Shown here in pieces: positions 5,803-14,177 of a stretch of DNA of 15,188 bases. The DNA is from Candidatus Gastranaerophilales bacterium (lineage in GTDB: Bacteria; Cyanobacteriota; Vampirovibrionia; Gastranaerophilales; Gastranaerophilaceae). Within the stretch, counting starts at the first letter, position 1. Every line of letters begins with the position of its first letter. The stretch is taken from the NCBI GenBank assembly GCA_900770525.1, contig CAAHDT010000038.1, forward strand, positions 1 to 15,188, written 5' to 3'. The translations under genes and the position numbers were made by a program. The notes below the pieces were generated by a model. It made no database searches. It was given only the letters and a program-made list of their open reading frames with translations, and had not been told where the DNA came from.

Positions 5803-6393
5803 TTATTCCTTTCCCAACTTAATCGCTCCTTGGCGGAAAATCTTTATTTCCTCTCCAAAAACTCCTGCCACAGTCGATTCTAATCCTTTGGCAAAACAAC
5901 CATAATCCGGCACAACTATATCAACTAAATCTTTCATATTTTCATATGCCTGTTCATATGTTTTGGCGGATGGCTGATGAGATAAATTTGCACTTGTCGT
6001 TGCTAAGACATGCCCACTTATATTTTCACAAATTTCTTTAAAAACAGCATTGTCCGGCACTCTTATTCCAACAGTATCCATGTTTGATGTCATATAATAA
6101 GGTGTTTTTTCAGTTTTTTCTAGAACTAATGTCAGAGCTCCCGGGAAATATCTCTTGATAAGCATGCTTGCATTTTTAGAAAGCGGTTGTTTTACATAAT
6201 CTAGCAAATGATATGCCTCTGAGGACATTAAAATTAATGGTTTTTGAGCTTCTCTATGTTTTATCTCATAAATTCTTTTAACAGCTTTTTCAGAGTTTGG
6301 TAGACACCCAAGTCCCCAAACGGTATCGGTTACATATGCGATAACACCATCATTATCCAATATTTCTTTTATTTTATCGATTTCTTTTATCAT
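5803..6393 (-). CDS. tsaC: L-threonylcarbamoyladenylate synthase (Sua5/YrdC/YwlC family)
   Basis: The enzyme makes threonylcarbamoyl-AMP from threonine, bicarbonate and ATP, the first step of t6A modification at position 37 of ANN-decoding tRNAs. The 196-residue protein has the short YrdC-only architecture without a Sua5 C-terminal domain. TDTVWGLG lies at 22-29, and the basic triad KHREAQKPL supplies Lys45, Arg47 and Lys51. PGALTLVL is at 84-91, GIRVP at 109-113 and TSANLS at 133-138, with the ESTV loop near residue 167. The usual Pro before TDT is Val here, a mild deviation. AAGGA lies about 10 bases before the ATG, and the murJ stop is 15 bases upstream, so it is probably the last protein gene of the spoIID-like-murJ-tsaC transcript. 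No terminator is seen between it and the tRNA promoter. Confidence 0.94.
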   Translation of the reverse strand: MIKEIDKIKEILDNDGVIAYVTDTVWGLGCLPNSEKAVKRIYEIKHREAQKPLILMSSEAYHLLDYVKQPLSKNASMLIKRYFPGALTLVLEKTEKTPYYMTSNMDTVGIRVPDNAVFKEICENISGHVLATTSANLSHQPSAKTYEQAYENMKDLVDIVVPDYGCFAKGLESTVAGVFGEEIKIFRQGAIKLGKE

Positions 6394-6408
6394 TTTAGTT
6401 TTTCCTTA

Positions 6409-8043
6409 TTATTTTATCAATCTTGCCTTGATTCTGTTGGCAAGCTCACTTGCATAATCCATTTTCATAGCCAAATTTAATGGTATGTATACAACCATAC
6501 ATAAAACAAATATTGCAAAAATTTTCACTAGCTCAAAAATACCATGTGGCAATGTTATACATTTATCAAATGCCAATGCTCCGACTAAGCATATAGCAAA
6601 AGTAATCATGCCGGCAACTACCATTTTTAGTAAATTAACAAACAACGATTTGTAATCCATTTTCATCTTTTTATTCATCAGGATTCCGAGAACAAAAGCA
6701 TTAAACAATGTCACAAGTGATGTTGAAAGAGTAATTCCGCCAATTCCCATATGCATTTTGGTTATGAATAATATATTCAAGAAAAATTTCAAAACAATTG
6801 ATGAAAATGCAACGGCAAAAGGAGTTGCGCTATCATTGAAAGAATAGTATACACGAGTAATAGAATCTCTAAACACATAAGGTAAAATTGAAACTGACAA
6901 GAACCAAAGTGCTTCTGTTACCATAAATGTTGCCTGAGCATCAAATGCCCCCCGTTCAAAAACCAGTCTTACACTGTCTAATCCGACAACAAGTATTCCT
7001 ATAATTATTGGGATTGCAGCGAAAAATAAAACTCCAACCCCTTTATTAAAATAGTTTTTTATCCCGTCATAATCTTTATCTGCAACCAACCTTGCAAAAA
7101 TCGGGAACAAAGGAACTAAAAATGCTGTAACCAAAATTCCAACAGGAAATTGAAAAACCCTATTTGCATAACCGATTGCAGTCCAAGCTCCTTCTGATAT
7201 TGATGAGGTAAAGAACATATCTACATAAATATGGATTTGCCCGACTGTAGAACTTAGTACGGCTGGAAATAGCAGTTCGCAAATTTCCTTAAAATGCGGA
7301 TTGTTTGTGAATTCAAAATTAGGCTTGAGCAAAAAACCCAACCTTCTCACATTCGGATATTGGATAACGAGTTGTAAAATTGCACCAATCGTTGTAGCCC
7401 AAGCAAGTGCATAACCTTTCTGATCATTCGGGGCAGCAAGAACAGAAATTGCGATAATTGCCACACTCATAATTATCGGAGACAGATTAGGTAGCATAAA
7501 TTGTTGATAAATTATCAGAATACCATAATAAATACCAACAATTCCGCCGATAACCATCAACGGGGTCATTATTTTTAAGTGAATAGCCGCCAAATTTATC
7601 ATATCGGCAGAACCGCTTGAGATTATCAAGCCCATTATTTGACGTGGAAAGAAATATAATATTACGGATAACAACAAGAAGAATAAAATAGTTGCAGTCA
7701 TAAAAGTTGAGTATAATTTATTAACTTCTTGTTGAGGTTTTTGCTTAATAGATGGGATTAATTTTGAAAACACTGCAACGGTTGCACTATGAAAAGGGCC
7801 TCCGACCCCTCCTAACAAGATTAGCGAAAGAGAAGGGATTTGATAGGCGTAATAATATGCATCTGATACAAGAGAGGCTCCATAATAATTAGCAATAACA
7901 ACATCTCTTATAAAACCTATCAACTTACTGACTATTGTCACAACCGCTATAAGCCAAGCCGCTTTTAGTACGCTAGTTGTTTTTTCTCCATTCCCTTTAT
8001 TATTATCTTTAAAATTATCATCACCAGATACTGTCGTTGTCAT
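6409..8043 (-). CDS. murJ: Lipid II flippase MurJ
   Basis: MurJ moves the lipid-linked peptidoglycan precursor across the inner membrane. The 544-residue protein is almost continuously hydrophobic, fitting the roughly 14 transmembrane helices of the MOP-superfamily fold. The N-terminal signature is clear: SKLIGFIRDVVIANYYGAS with Arg46, corresponding to the essential cavity arginine. GGVGGPFHSATVAVF and, mid-protein, the FPVGILVTAFLVPLFPIFAR region are also family-typical. A polar 25-residue cytoplasmic leader rich in Asn and Asp precedes the first helix. The start at 8043 overlaps the end of the upstream spoIID-like gene by 23 bases, and GGTGGAAA precedes it, suggesting translational coupling. 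tsaC follows after 15 bases. Confidence 0.95.
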   Translation of the reverse strand: MTTTVSGDDNFKDNNKGNGEKTTSVLKAAWLIAVVTIVSKLIGFIRDVVIANYYGASLVSDAYYYAYQIPSLSLILLGGVGGPFHSATVAVFSKLIPSIKQKPQQEVNKLYSTFMTATILFFLLLSVILYFFPRQIMGLIISSGSADMINLAAIHLKIMTPLMVIGGIVGIYYGILIIYQQFMLPNLSPIIMSVAIIAISVLAAPNDQKGYALAWATTIGAILQLVIQYPNVRRLGFLLKPNFEFTNNPHFKEICELLFPAVLSSTVGQIHIYVDMFFTSSISEGAWTAIGYANRVFQFPVGILVTAFLVPLFPIFARLVADKDYDGIKNYFNKGVGVLFFAAIPIIIGILVVGLDSVRLVFERGAFDAQATFMVTEALWFLSVSILPYVFRDSITRVYYSFNDSATPFAVAFSSIVLKFFLNILFITKMHMGIGGITLSTSLVTLFNAFVLGILMNKKMKMDYKSLFVNLLKMVVAGMITFAICLVGALAFDKCITLPHGIFELVKIFAIFVLCMVVYIPLNLAMKMDYASELANRIKARLIK

Positions 8044-9742
8044 TCTTTTCCACCAATTCTACAAATAATTTAATTCCTTTATTAATACCTTCTCCGGTAG
8101 GGTATTTAAACACAATTCTGTTATGTCCTACTTTTATATAATCCGAAATATTAATTCTATCACAGCGATTTCCGCCAAATATACTTGTTGGAAGGCGGAA
8201 GGTATAATCTTTCCCATTAATGTTTACATCTAATGTGCTCACTTGGTATTTATTGTCCACAACAATATTTGCGAATTTTTTATTGGCATAAAAATTCTGG
8301 GCAACGTTATTCTGGGTAGAATTTCCGGAAACAACAACTGGTTTTGTTCCTAAAATTATACCGGAATAATAATGTTGCAATATTTTATCGTATCCGAGGT
8401 GTAATTCAGAACCCATAAAACCTGCTCCAAATTGGCTCATTCCGACACCATGCCCGAAACCTCCGCCAAAAGCCTTAACTGAAACTAGGTTGCCTTCGTT
8501 ATCTTGCGCATTCTCAAAAATAACATTGGCGCTAGGTAAGGCTTTCCCATCCTTCGTTAATAATCTGCGAACAACTAACTCTTTAAACACTTTGTAAGTC
8601 TGAGTTTGGGTTTTAACTTCCATTTCAACAATTTTTCCGGAATCGCCACGTCTTACAACTTTTAATTCGGTTAAGGTATCTAACTTATCCCCCTTATTAA
8701 AAGCAGGTTTTACAAATCCGGTTGCAGATTGAGCAACAAGAGTCTGCTCCAATATGTTTTTCAACTCATTAGCTTGCCATTCCCTTGTCCAGCGGAAATA
8801 TGGAGAACGAATATCATAAGCATCCGGAGTTGATTTATAATAATCTTTTGCAGCTTCTTCACTACGCAATGATTTTTGAGAAAGGATATCCGGTTTTGCC
8901 TTTAAGTAAGGTTTCTCCGGAGATGGAAATGCTTTTGTCACCGGATCAGAAAATGCATGTGAATAACTTTCTGTATAACCGCCTGCAGTTGATGAATATT
9001 GCGCTAATATCAAATCCCAATTATAAAGGGCAACAGTACCTTCTGTTTGTGCAACAGCCTGATTAGAAAGATCTTTTTCAGTATTTGCACCGAAATAAAC
9101 TTGACTTGCAACAGAATCCACAACATCATAATTGGGAGATGCTTTGGTTCTTGGAGATAATACGTAATTTCTTGCTGCAACACTTTGAGCTTTTAAAGCT
9201 TCAAGCCCAAATCTTATCGGCATTTCGTTTGGAACAACACCTTTTAAATACTCTTCAACCTCTAATTTGTTTACTAAGTTAAACTGAACACCGCTTGAAG
9301 ATTTAACTATATCTAAGCTGCCACGATATAATGCCGGCAATCCTGCACGTTTTAAACCTTTTACTCCTAACAATCCCGATGGACATTTGAAGGATATCGG
9401 AGCTGCTAATTTTCCGACTTCCGTTCCATCATCTTTCTTCAGAGTATAAGTTAAATCAGGATTAATAGAAATATTTATATTGGTATTAGCAGGAAAGGAC
9501 TGAACTAATTTGTTTCCGCCATATAATTCAAGAGTTCCCGTGCCGTATATCCCGATTGTTTTATAAACATAGCTGCTAAATGCTTGATTTCCAATTCCGA
9601 CACGTATAACTTCTGAGAATCGAGCTGCCTGAATTGTAGTTTGAGTTTGGGCGATTTGCAATGTTGTCGGAGGTATTTGAAAAGCCCTTGCAGGGGTAGT
9701 TCCTAATATTAAAATTAATAAAAATAACACATATCTCTTCAT
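8021..9742 (-). CDS. SpoIID/LytB-domain protein, probable exported lytic transglycosylase
   Basis: The protein probably cleaves glycan strands, as SpoIID does in Bacillus, but here in an organism with no sign of sporulation; related proteins occur in cyanobacteria. I choose the ATG at 9742 (573 residues) because it begins a clean signal peptide, MKRYVLFLLILILGTTPARA, cut near residue 20. A TTG six codons upstream would put odd residues before it. The SpoIID core includes VEEYLKGVVPNEMPIRFG with Glu173, at the position of the catalytic acid, followed by EALKAQSVAARNYVL. Further on are AQYSSTAGGYTES and the conserved GGGFGHGVGMSQFGA with His431. About 110 residues after this motif are not recognised and are beta-rich. 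It heads the murJ-tsaC transcript and overlaps murJ by 23 bases. A TATAAT ends six bases before the ATG and no ribosome site is present. Confidence 0.88.
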   Translation of the reverse strand: MKRYVLFLLILILGTTPARAFQIPPTTLQIAQTQTTIQAARFSEVIRVGIGNQAFSSYVYKTIGIYGTGTLELYGGNKLVQSFPANTNINISINPDLTYTLKKDDGTEVGKLAAPISFKCPSGLLGVKGLKRAGLPALYRGSLDIVKSSSGVQFNLVNKLEVEEYLKGVVPNEMPIRFGLEALKAQSVAARNYVLSPRTKASPNYDVVDSVASQVYFGANTEKDLSNQAVAQTEGTVALYNWDLILAQYSSTAGGYTESYSHAFSDPVTKAFPSPEKPYLKAKPDILSQKSLRSEEAAKDYYKSTPDAYDIRSPYFRWTREWQANELKNILEQTLVAQSATGFVKPAFNKGDKLDTLTELKVVRRGDSGKIVEMEVKTQTQTYKVFKELVVRRLLTKDGKALPSANVIFENAQDNEGNLVSVKAFGGGFGHGVGMSQFGAGFMGSELHLGYDKILQHYYSGIILGTKPVVVSGNSTQNNVAQNFYANKKFANIVVDNKYQVSTLDVNINGKDYTFRLPTSIFGGNRCDRINISDYIKVGHNRIVFKYPTGEGINKGIKLFVELVEKNDNDSIW

Positions 9743-9748
9743 GACTCT

Positions 9749-9779
9749 ATTATATGTCAAACAACTTCTTTTGTAACAA
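9749..9779 (-). promoter_or_regulatory. Probable promoter of the spoIID-like-murJ-tsaC transcript
   Basis: A perfect TATAAT (9754-9749, minus strand) lies six bases before the ATG at 9742. The -35 is weak: TTACAA with a 16-base spacer or TTGTTA with 19. The expected start site coincides with the ATG, which suggests a leaderless message, as proposed for the gene at 2478. Confidence 0.45.
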
Positions 9780-9853
9780 ATTTATAACAAACTAACAAAA
9801 AAAATATTTCAGCGTTTTAATATAGTTCAGGATAATCAAAATAGGAGTATAAA

Positions 9854-10342
9854 ATGAAAGTTAACAATGTCCAAAACAACACACCAAATTTTAAAGGTTT
9901 TTTCTTAAACACTCATGGTGCTCAAGAATTAGCGGAAAAATTTGTAAAATGCCCTGAACTTGAAGAAAGATTTATGGCTAATATCGTAAAACCGCTAGAC
10001 AATTCGGTTTGCGATGTTTTTTATGACGGTTATACAGCAAGCGTAAAAGGTCCAAATGATAAAAACCCTTTAAGCGTTTTATTTCCAAACACAACACTTG
10101 ACCAATCAATTTTAGGAACAGTTGTAGAAAACTTCTCAAGAAATGTTTATAGAAGACGTTCTCCAATAACACCAACAAAAGTGTTTGAAGATGCACATCC
10201 GCTCAATGTAATTGAAGCTGCAAAAAACATTGCAATCGATAAAGAGTACGAAGAAAGCTCTCGTTTTTTAAAACAATATTCAAACGAAACTGTTAATGAA
10301 AAAGCTAAACGTCTTTTTAAGCGTTTTAGCATTGAAGGATAG
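9854..10342 (+). CDS. Small hypothetical protein with NFKG-type N-terminus
   Basis: I do not recognise an enzymatic family. The 162-residue protein begins MKVNNVQNNTPNFKGFFLNT. From memory, an Asn-rich leader ending in NFKG or similar recurs at the start of many Gastranaerophilales proteins of unknown role; I cannot check this here. There is no signal peptide and no membrane segment. The body is charged and probably helical, with two cysteines and a basic C-terminal stretch (NEKAKRLFKRFSIEG). AGGAG at 9843-9847 gives a good ribosome site. It stands alone, divergent from the spoIID-like gene and convergent with cysS, and is followed by a strong terminator. Minus-strand frames inside it look like shadows. 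Confidence 0.85.
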   Translation: MKVNNVQNNTPNFKGFFLNTHGAQELAEKFVKCPELEERFMANIVKPLDNSVCDVFYDGYTASVKGPNDKNPLSVLFPNTTLDQSILGTVVENFSRNVYRRRSPITPTKVFEDAHPLNVIEAAKNIAIDKEYEESSRFLKQYSNETVNEKAKRLFKRFSIEG

Positions 10343-10365
10343 TTTCAAACTTATAAGCTTAGTGC

Positions 10366-10410
10366 TTAGTCAAAAGGCGTTGCGATTTTATCGCAGCGCC
10401 TTTTGACTAA
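10366..10410. terminator. Strong bidirectional terminator
   Basis: A 21-bp stem (10366-10386 with 10390-10410) has a three-base loop and a single G-T mismatch. The GC-rich core is flanked by AAAA on one side and TTTT on the other, so it can end transcription in both directions. It lies between the convergent NFKG-type gene and cysS. Confidence 0.85.
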
Positions 10411-10431
10411 CAACAATTGACAAAATACTTT

Positions 10432-11805
10432 TTATTTTGCCTCAATAACTGTTCCGTCCTTAGAATCTTTTAGAACAATTCCGCATTCATCTAAAGCTAT
10501 TCTGATTTTATCGGCAACTTCCCAGTTTTTATTAGCTCTTGCTTCTTTTCTGTATGCAATTAAAGCCTCCATTGAAGTAAAACTTTCGCCTAATATTTCA
10601 GAAACGTGCTTTATTGCATTGCTCAATTCTTCATCAGACAATTCTACTTTGTCAAAACTGAAACCTAATACCGTCGCCAATTTATATAAAATAGTGAACG
10701 CGTCTTTTTCCTCTTTGTTAGCCTTGTTTGCTAAATCGAAAAGTACTGCCAAAGCCTTTGATGTGTTCAAATCATCATCCATCGACTCTACAAATTGTTT
10801 GTAAGCTTCTGTTTGGGTAATATCAAGGTTTTCGTTAACAGGTGTTCTTTTTGCGTTTAACATTCTTTTAACACCTGCTTGTGCTGAGGTTAATGCTTCA
10901 TCCGAAAACTCTACAGGCATTCTGTAATGGTTTGTAAGAATAAAAAACCTTATTGTGTTTGCATCGTATTTTTTCAACAAATCATCAATAGTCAAGAAAT
11001 TACCTAAAGACTTTGACATTTTTTCTTTGTTAATTGTTACAAAACCATTATGCAACCAGTAATTAACAAATTTGCAACCGTTTGCACACTCTGACTGAGC
11101 AATCTCATTTTCGTGGTGCGGGAAAATCAAATCAGCACCACCGGCATGGATATCAATTGTTTTGCCCAAATATTTTCTACTCATTGCAGAACATTCGATG
11201 TGCCACCCTGGGCGTCCAACTCCCCATGGGGATTTATAACCGAATTTTTCATCCTTTTTCCAAAGTGCAAAATCTAACGGATCTTCTTTATGTTCCCCAA
11301 CTTCAATTCTTGCACCGCTTTCTAATTGGTCAATAGGTTGTTTGGACAGATAACCGTATTGAGGAAATTTCTTCACCCTGAAATATACATCTCCGTTTGC
11401 TTCATATGCAAATCCCTTATTGATTAAATCTTTCACCATTGCAATCATCTCACCTAATGTTTTGGTTGCAAAAGGCTCAATATCAGGTTTTAAAGTATTC
11501 AAAGCTTTCATAGAATTAGCAAACTGCTTATACCAATATTGAGAAACTTCCTCTGGAGTCTTATTCTCTTTTTCTGCTTTTTTCAAAATTTTATCGTCAA
11601 CATCGGTTACGTTTCTGCAATATGTAACATCATACCCCTTAAACTTTAAATATCTGTATAAAACATCCCAAGTTATATAACATCTGGCATGACCTAAGTG
11701 CGCATAATCATAAACAGTAGGACCGCACACATACATCTTAACTTTATTTTCTTCTATTGGAATAAATTCTTCTACTTTGTTTGAATATGAATTATGTAAT
11801 CTCAT
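10432..11805 (-). CDS. cysS: Cysteinyl-tRNA synthetase
   Basis: This class I enzyme charges tRNA-Cys with cysteine in the cytoplasm. Its 457 residues match the bacterial norm. The first zinc ligand is Cys27 in YVCGPTVYD, followed by the HIGH-type motif HLGH at 36-39. Zinc binding is completed by Cys205 in HIECSAMS, and by His230 and Glu234 in HHENE. KMSKS is at 262-266. The C-terminal helical region (anticodon-binding type) ends near ANKNWEVADKIRIALDECGI. AGAGGGG precedes the ATG at 11805. The gene stands alone, facing the NFKG-type gene across the terminator at 10366-10410 and diverging from the LysM gene. No T-box-like leader is apparent in the short upstream region. Confidence 0.97.
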   Translation of the reverse strand: MRLHNSYSNKVEEFIPIEENKVKMYVCGPTVYDYAHLGHARCYITWDVLYRYLKFKGYDVTYCRNVTDVDDKILKKAEKENKTPEEVSQYWYKQFANSMKALNTLKPDIEPFATKTLGEMIAMVKDLINKGFAYEANGDVYFRVKKFPQYGYLSKQPIDQLESGARIEVGEHKEDPLDFALWKKDEKFGYKSPWGVGRPGWHIECSAMSRKYLGKTIDIHAGGADLIFPHHENEIAQSECANGCKFVNYWLHNGFVTINKEKMSKSLGNFLTIDDLLKKYDANTIRFFILTNHYRMPVEFSDEALTSAQAGVKRMLNAKRTPVNENLDITQTEAYKQFVESMDDDLNTSKALAVLFDLANKANKEEKDAFTILYKLATVLGFSFDKVELSDEELSNAIKHVSEILGESFTSMEALIAYRKEARANKNWEVADKIRIALDECGIVLKDSKDGTVIEAK

Positions 11806-11954
11806 AGTAATACCCCTCTTTTACAACTAATTTTATCATGAACAACTTAAAAATAAAGTTTTGTTAAGAGATTTTATAGATTATTAGCAATTATTTAAAA
11901 CATATATACTTTATATTTATATCAAGATGATATTAATTGATTGAGGAGATGAAT

Positions 11955-12599
11955 ATGCCAGAAAACGTTACAACAATCGTACAAAAAGGAGAAACTCTCG
12001 GTTTGTATGCGAAACTTTACGGATGTTCAACAGAAGAACTAACCAAACTTAACAAAGGTAAAATCGGAAAAAACGGAGCAATTTCTCAAGGTGAAGTCTT
12101 GGTTATCCCGATTGGTAAAAAACCGGCAGCCACGAACAAAGAGGGAAGAACAACCCTACAAGAAAAGGCAAATTGGTTCAATGATAAATTAGAAGCGGCA
12201 AAAATGAAAATTTATGACCCCAAATTAACTAGTGCCGAAAGAGAAAAATATGAACAAAATTATATTAATCTGTTAAATCAGAAAAAAAACAGAGATGCAG
12301 TTGCAAGTACCGCTATAAGCAAAGATAATATGCATATTGAGCTTGATATTAAAAAAGATATTACACTTGCAGAATTTAGAAAATTATATCCGGAAGTCGG
12401 TAAAAATTTCCGAGATTACGCAGATGAAACAAAACAATATTCTTATGAAAACGGGAAAGGTTTTGTAAGAGATCCCAAAACTATTATTTTGAAAAAAGGC
12501 GCTCACTTCACTTTAAAAACGCAAGAATATGCACACCAAGGTTTCTGGACTGAACTTGGAACATCAATCCAAAAAACACTCGGAATTGGCGAATTTTAA
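11955..12599 (+). CDS. LysM-domain protein
   Basis: The 214-residue product carries one LysM module at about residues 6-52. It reads VQKGETLGLYAKLYGCSTEE, then LTKLNKGKI and SQGEVLVIPIGKK, the typical 'GETL...YG.....L...N.....I..G..L.IP' pattern that binds N-acetylglucosamine-containing glycans. The rest is charged and probably helical, with a possible coiled-coil-prone stretch around 65-110, and is not recognised. There is no signal peptide, so export, if any, uses another route. The ATG at 11955 is chosen because GAGGAG at 11943-11948 lies six bases upstream. The in-frame TTG at 11937 would put the ribosome site inside the gene. A TATACT at 11905-11910 may be its -10 box. It ends one base before the convergent mpaA-like gene. 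Confidence 0.85.
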   Translation: MPENVTTIVQKGETLGLYAKLYGCSTEELTKLNKGKIGKNGAISQGEVLVIPIGKKPAATNKEGRTTLQEKANWFNDKLEAAKMKIYDPKLTSAEREKYEQNYINLLNQKKNRDAVASTAISKDNMHIELDIKKDITLAEFRKLYPEVGKNFRDYADETKQYSYENGKGFVRDPKTIILKKGAHFTLKTQEYAHQGFWTELGTSIQKTLGIGEF

Positions 12600-12600
12600 A

Positions 12601-13257
12601 TTACACATTTAATGTCGAAATATAATCAAATATTTTAAAGACCGGTTGTTGCAATTCTTCAACCGGTTTATTTTCGTCCAGCTCAAGAGTTATTACAGGA
12701 ATATTACGCTCTACTCCGCAATATGTACCAAAACTTCCCGGAGTCGGGTAACCTATACTTGCCTCGACAGGATAACCGATTATTTTCGAAATTTTTTCAG
12801 CAACTTCACTTGCCGGTCCATCGTAATTCACAACCATATATGGAGCGTGCAATGTTAAAATAAGATTAGGCTTATATTCATCAATAACTTTTACTAAAAA
12901 TTGAGTTTCTATCTCGCTTGCTGGTGCTGAACCTCCATAATAAGCCGTTGTTTCATCATCACAAGTAGCGTTTTCACCCTCGTTTTTGCCCCAATTTTTT
13001 GTCGGGAAATTTCTATTTAAATCTACTCCATTAGAGTTTGTTCTGACATTTTGTGACATTCCATCAGGATTTAAACAAGGAATAAACAAAAGAGAGGTTT
13101 CACTATGTTCTAAATATTTATTAATAAGGAAATTCCCTTGCGGTTCGTCACCATGAAAAACACCAACAACTAGAACACGGCTAACTTTATTCCCTGATTG
13201 AATTAGCTCTACTTTATTTTCTTGCTTAGTTAATACGGAAGCCAATACCTTTGCCAC
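12601..13257 (-). CDS. M14-family zinc peptidase, MpaA-like murein peptide amidase
   Basis: The 218-residue protein belongs to the M14 carboxypeptidase family and most resembles MpaA, which removes meso-diaminopimelate from murein tripeptides in the cytoplasm during peptidoglycan recycling. Zinc ligands are His35 and Glu38 in FHGDEPQG, and His137 in LHAPY. Substrate-binding Asn81 and Arg82 lie in NGVDLNRNFP. The catalytic Glu192 is in TLELDE. There is no signal peptide, consistent with a cytoplasmic enzyme. The start is GTG at 13257, with GAGGGG seven bases upstream inside the end of ftsY; ftsY stops only two bases before it. It is the last gene of the nusB-ftsY transcript. The precise substrate is inferred from family resemblance, and another M14 peptidase specificity is possible. 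Confidence 0.85.
   Translation of the reverse strand: MAKVLASVLTKQENKVELIQSGNKVSRVLVVGVFHGDEPQGNFLINKYLEHSETSLLFIPCLNPDGMSQNVRTNSNGVDLNRNFPTKNWGKNEGENATCDDETTAYYGGSAPASEIETQFLVKVIDEYKPNLILTLHAPYMVVNYDGPASEVAEKISKIIGYPVEASIGYPTPGSFGTYCGVERNIPVITLELDENKPVEELQQPVFKIFDYISTLNV
12641..12671 (+). terminator. Possible terminator for the LysM gene, inside the mpaA-like coding region
   Basis: ACCGGTTG (12641-12648) and CAACCGGT (12660-12667) form an 8-bp GC-containing stem. It is followed on the plus strand by TTATTTT, about 40 bases after the LysM gene stop. No other terminator is available between the two convergent genes. Confidence 0.4.
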
Positions 13258-13259
13258 AA

Positions 13260-14177
13260 TTACCCCTCAAAAATCGCATTTATAAAATCGTCAGGATTGA
13301 AAGCTTTTAAATCTTCCATTTTTTCACCGACACCAATGAGTTTCACAGGCAAATTCATTTCTTTTGAAATAGCTATAACAATTGCACCTTTTGCAGAACC
13401 ATCAAGTTTCGTCAAAGCTACAGATGTCAAATCAACAGCTTCTTGAAAAACTTTTGCCTGTTGCAAGCCGTTCTGTCCGGTATTTGCATCCAAAACAAGA
13501 ATACTTTCCCTAAGTTCTTCAGGCGCATTTTTATTAATAACATTTTTAATCTTAGCTAACTCTTCCATTAAATTAAACTTGTTTTGTAAGCGTCCTGCCG
13601 TATCCACAAGGATGATATCGTAATTCTCTTTTTTTGCTTTTTGAATAGCCTCAAACACAACTGATGCAGGATCAGCCTTATCATGTCTTACAATATCGGC
13701 ACCTGCTCGTTCTGACCAGATATTCAATTGTTCTTCTGCTGCAGCTCTAAAGGTATCACCTGCTGCAATAAGAACTTTTTTCCCTTCTTGTTTGAATTTA
13801 TATGCAAGTTTAGCGATTAACGTAGTTTTGCCAACACCATTGACTCCGGCGATAAAATATATATTCAAAGCATTGTCTTTGTAATTTAATTCAGTTGCTC
13901 CTGCGGATTTCAACGTATTCAAAAACTCTTTTTTCAAATAATCTTTTACTTCAGATGGTTTTATTTTAGATTGATTACGTAATTTATCAACGATTTCAGA
14001 AGCATAGCCAACACCAAGATCCGCCGTTATCAGCATATCTTCCATATCATCTAAAACGAAACCGGAAAAATCATCCTGTTCGCTAACAGAATCCACAACA
14101 TTGTCAACAAGCGATTTCGCTGTATTCGAAACCGCCTGTTTTAGATTATTAAAACTTTCCGAGAAAAATTTAAACAT
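13260..14177 (-). CDS. ftsY: Signal recognition particle receptor FtsY
   Basis: FtsY is the membrane-associated GTPase that receives the SRP-ribosome complex and passes nascent membrane proteins to the translocon. The 305-residue form has only a short N-terminus and an N-domain, without the long acidic A domain of E. coli. The G1 loop GVNGVGKTT is at 111-119, followed by the insertion-box motif DTFRAAAEEQL. G3 is DTAGR from 192, and G4 is TKLDG at 256-260. GLQQAKVFQEAV and the closing GVGEKMEDLKAF are FtsY-typical. Its ATG overlaps the nusB stop by one base (TAATG), implying coupling, and the mpaA-like gene follows two bases after its stop. Confidence 0.96.
   Translation of the reverse strand: MFKFFSESFNNLKQAVSNTAKSLVDNVVDSVSEQDDFSGFVLDDMEDMLITADLGVGYASEIVDKLRNQSKIKPSEVKDYLKKEFLNTLKSAGATELNYKDNALNIYFIAGVNGVGKTTLIAKLAYKFKQEGKKVLIAAGDTFRAAAEEQLNIWSERAGADIVRHDKADPASVVFEAIQKAKKENYDIILVDTAGRLQNKFNLMEELAKIKNVINKNAPEELRESILVLDANTGQNGLQQAKVFQEAVDLTSVALTKLDGSAKGAIVIAISKEMNLPVKLIGVGEKMEDLKAFNPDDFINAIFEG

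Noticed and set aside
8785..9282. Two plus-strand frames inside the spoIID-like gene
   Set aside because: They are antisense shadows of strongly conserved SpoIID-domain coding sequence, with Gln/Leu/His-rich composition typical of reverse reading.
11806..11954. Riboswitch or T-box leader between cysS and the LysM gene
   Set aside because: The interval is short and A/T-rich, with no conserved leader motif or terminator-antiterminator pair on either strand.
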